Shown: positions 62,147 through 64,000 of the stretch, one piece after another
Position numbering within the stretch: position 1 is the stretch's first letter
Layout of the letters: the number at the start of each line of letters is the position of its first letter
From: Pseudomonas sp. Root71
GTDB taxonomy: Bacteria; Pseudomonadota; Gammaproteobacteria; Pseudomonadales; Pseudomonadaceae
Length of the DNA stretch: 64,000 bases
Direction: 5' to 3'
Assembly (NCBI RefSeq): GCF_001429045.1
Contig: NZ_LMHY01000012.1
Coordinates: forward strand, 296,753 to 360,752
Notes under the pieces: generated by a model
Database searches by the model: none
Told to the model about the DNA's origin: nothing
Seen by the model: only the letters and a program-made list of their open reading frames with translations
Program-made: the position numbers and the translations under genes

Positions 62147-63352
62147 ATGACCCAAGCATTGATTTTCGACGCGTTACGCACGCCCCGTGGCAAAGGCAAG
62201 GCTGATGGCGCCTTGCACAGCGTCAAACCGGTGAACCTGGTGGCCGGTTTGCTCACCGCACTGCAGCAGCGCACGGCACTGGACACCAGTCAGGTCGATG
62301 ACGTGGTGCTCGGCTGCGTGACACCGGTTGGCGATCAAGGTTCCGACATCGCCAAGACCGCCGCTCAAGTGGCCGATTGGGATGTCAGCGTGGCGGGGGT
62401 ACAGATCAACCGGTTCTGTGCTTCGGGGCTGGAGGCTGTGAACCTCGGCGCGATGAAAGTGCGTTCAGGCTTCGAAGACCTGGTGGTGGTCGGTGGTGTC
62501 GAGTCGATGTCCCGGGTGCCGATGGGCAGCGATGGCGGGGCCTGGGCGCTGGACCCGGCGACCAACCTGCACAGTCACTTCACGCCACAGGGTGTGGGTG
62601 CCGACCTGATCGCCACCCTTGAAGGCTTCAGCCGTCAGGATGTCGATGCCTATGCGCTGCATTCCCAGCAGAAGGCCGCGCGGGCGCGAGCCGACGGTTC
62701 GTTCAACAAATCGCTGGTGCCGGTGCAGGACCAGAACGGCATCATCCTGCTCGATCACGATGAGTTCATCCGCGCCGATTCGACCCTGGAAGGCCTGGGC
62801 AAGCTCAAGCCGAGTTTCGAGATGATGGGGCAGATGGGCTTCGATGCCACCGCGCTGCGGGTCTACAGCCATGTCGAGCGGATCAACCATGTTCACACCC
62901 CCGGCAACAGCTCCGGGATTGTCGATGGTGCGGCGCTGATGCTCATCGGCTCCGAAGCCAAGGGGCGGGCTCTGGGCTTGCAGCCCCGGGCGCGGATTGT
63001 CGCCACGGCAGTCACCAGCACCGATCCGACCATCATGCTTACCGGCCCCGCGCCAGCGACCCGCAAGGCGTTGGCCAAGGCCGGGCTGCGGGTCGAAGAC
63101 ATCGATCTGTTCGAGGTCAACGAGGCGTTCGCGTCGGTGGTGTTGAAATTCATCAAGGACATGGCCGTCGATCCGGACAAGGTCAATGTCAATGGCGGTT
63201 CAATCGCCATGGGCCACCCGCTGGGCGCCACCGGTTGCGCCATTCTCGGCACGCTGCTCGATGAACTGGAAGCCCGACGCCTGCGCTATGGCCTCGCGAC
63301 CCTGTGTGTCGGCGGCGGCATGGGCATTGCCACCATCATTGAACGCCTCTGA
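62147..63352 (+). CDS. acetyl-CoA C-acyltransferase (thiolase)
   Basis: The 401-residue thiolase carries out the last step of fatty-acid oxidation or makes acetoacetyl-CoA. Active-site Cys is in [12 protein letters not shown] (about 87-98), the C-terminal GHPLGATG and catalytic CVGGGMG (about 388-394) are intact. It is followed 24 bases on by a fadB-like gene, so together they form a beta-oxidation unit. GGACGTC precedes the start. It is not the usual fadAB pair of fadB-fadA order. Confidence 0.92.
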   Translation: MTQALIFDALRTPRGKGKADGALHSVKPVNLVAGLLTALQQRTALDTSQVDDVVLGCVTPVGDQGSDIAKTAAQVADWDVSVAGVQINRFCASGLEAVNLGAMKVRSGFEDLVVVGGVESMSRVPMGSDGGAWALDPATNLHSHFTPQGVGADLIATLEGFSRQDVDAYALHSQQKAARARADGSFNKSLVPVQDQNGIILLDHDEFIRADSTLEGLGKLKPSFEMMGQMGFDATALRVYSHVERINHVHTPGNSSGIVDGAALMLIGSEAKGRALGLQPRARIVATAVTSTDPTIMLTGPAPATRKALAKAGLRVEDIDLFEVNEAFASVVLKFIKDMAVDPDKVNVNGGSIAMGHPLGATGCAILGTLLDELEARRLRYGLATLCVGGGMGIATIIERL

Positions 63353-63376
63353 GCCCGGACTTCAAGGAATCCAGTT

Positions 63377-64000
63377 ATGAACGAAGCTATTCGTTACGAA
63401 AAAGGCCAGGACCAGATCGTCGTCCTGACCATCGACATGCCGGGCCAGAGCGCCAATACCATGAACGCGGTGTACCGCGAGGCCATGGCGGACTGCGTTG
63501 CGCGCCTGGTGGCCGACAAAGACAGCATCGCCGGTGTGATCATCACCTCGGCCAAGAAGACGTTTTTCGCTGGCGGCGACCTCAACGAACTGATCAAGGT
63601 CGGCAAACCCCAGGCCAAGGCCTTCTACGACATGGTGCTGAACCTCAAGGGCCAGTTGCGCGCCCTGGAAACCCTAGGCAAGCCCGTGGTCGCCGCGATC
63701 AATGGCGCTGCATTGGGCGGCGGCTGGGAAATCTGCCTGGCCTGTCATCACCGTGTGGCGCTGGACAACCCGTCGGTGCAACTCGGCCTGCCGGAAGTCA
63801 CCCTCGGTCTGCTGCCGGGCGGCGGAGGCGTGGTGCGCATGGTGCGCATGCTCGGCCTGGAAAAAGCCCTGCCTTATCTGCTGGAAGGCAAGAAGGTGCG
63901 GCCACAACAGGCATTGCAGGCGGGGTTGATCGATGCGCTGGCAAGCGATCACGAAGACCTGTTGGCCAAGGCGCGGGAATGGATTCTGGCCAATCCGGCG
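63377..64000 (+). CDS. 3-hydroxyacyl-CoA dehydrogenase/enoyl-CoA hydratase (FadB/FadJ-like), 5' part
   Basis: The first 208 residues are visible; the gene runs off the window. This is the crotonase (enoyl-CoA hydratase) domain with AKKTFFAGGDLNEL (oxyanion hole) and INGAALGGGWEICLAC, and the catalytic Glu in LPEVTLGLLPGGGG. The full protein should also have a hydroxyacyl-CoA dehydrogenase domain. It is downstream of the thiolase and AAGGAA lies before the ATG. Confidence 0.9.
   Translation, partial: MNEAIRYEKGQDQIVVLTIDMPGQSANTMNAVYREAMADCVARLVADKDSIAGVIITSAKKTFFAGGDLNELIKVGKPQAKAFYDMVLNLKGQLRALETLGKPVVAAINGAALGGGWEICLACHHRVALDNPSVQLGLPEVTLGLLPGGGGVVRMVRMLGLEKALPYLLEGKKVRPQQALQAGLIDALASDHEDLLAKAREWILANPA

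Noticed and set aside
61910..62155. 81-codon minus-strand frame before the thiolase gene
   Set aside because: It overlaps the thiolase start, has no ribosome site, and looks like random sequence.

Overview
The window is a core chromosomal segment of a Pseudomonas, most likely of the P. fluorescens group. Three things point there: gene orders familiar from Pseudomonas (prc - quinone oxidoreductase - HAD - ABC operon; apeB - rluA - minEDC - lauroyltransferase - patatin; prmB - aroC - MFS - mtnBDC), high-GC codon use, and many bacterial REP palindromes of at least three families. I see no prophage, insertion sequence, CRISPR array or rRNA. All names come from reading the sequence; no database search was run.

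Layout. 0-0.5 kb: tRNA-Val and tRNA-Asp behind the cut-off end of another tRNA-Asp. 0.5-3.5 kb: a membrane-anchored catalase-like protein and a di-haem cytochrome. 3.7-11.6 kb: FKBP isomerase, YkvA-like protein behind two DnaA boxes, HTH and Sel1 genes, a CBS-containing EAL/GGDEF protein, the Prc protease and a quinone oxidoreductase. 11.7-18.1 kb: a probable organophosphorus uptake operon (binding protein, alkaline-phosphatase-superfamily enzyme, two permeases, ATPase, HAD phosphatase) opposite a GntR/UTRA regulator, with two matching operators and two sigma-54-like promoters. 18.1-27.1 kb: MscS-type channel, apeB, rluA, minCDE, lipid A acyltransferase and patatin.

27.2-38.5 kb is a purine-catabolism region. 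It encodes every step from urate to glyoxylate plus urea (PuuD, UraH, UraD, PuuE, Alc, AllA), a urate/xanthine-type permease, an AzgA-type purine permease and two tandem Tsx-like outer-membrane channels. TTGTRTACAA palindromes precede three of its transcription units and sigma-54-like promoters precede three. 38.7-50.7 kb: MarR regulator with divergent aminotransferase, glutaredoxin, folE, Smr, an isochorismatase-like protein, prmB, aroC and the methionine salvage genes mtnB, mtnD and mtnC behind an MFS transporter.

50.8-64 kb: DUF3509 protein, acyl-CoA synthetase, ankyrin protein, speE, rraB, then the poorly understood triad of circularly permuted ATP-grasp, alpha-E and transglutaminase-like proteins. 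This triad sits behind a near-consensus sigma-54 promoter and an NtrC-like dyad and is, to me, the most interesting system here. A c-type cytochrome, a 31-residue membrane protein, a thiolase and the start of a fadB-like gene close the window.
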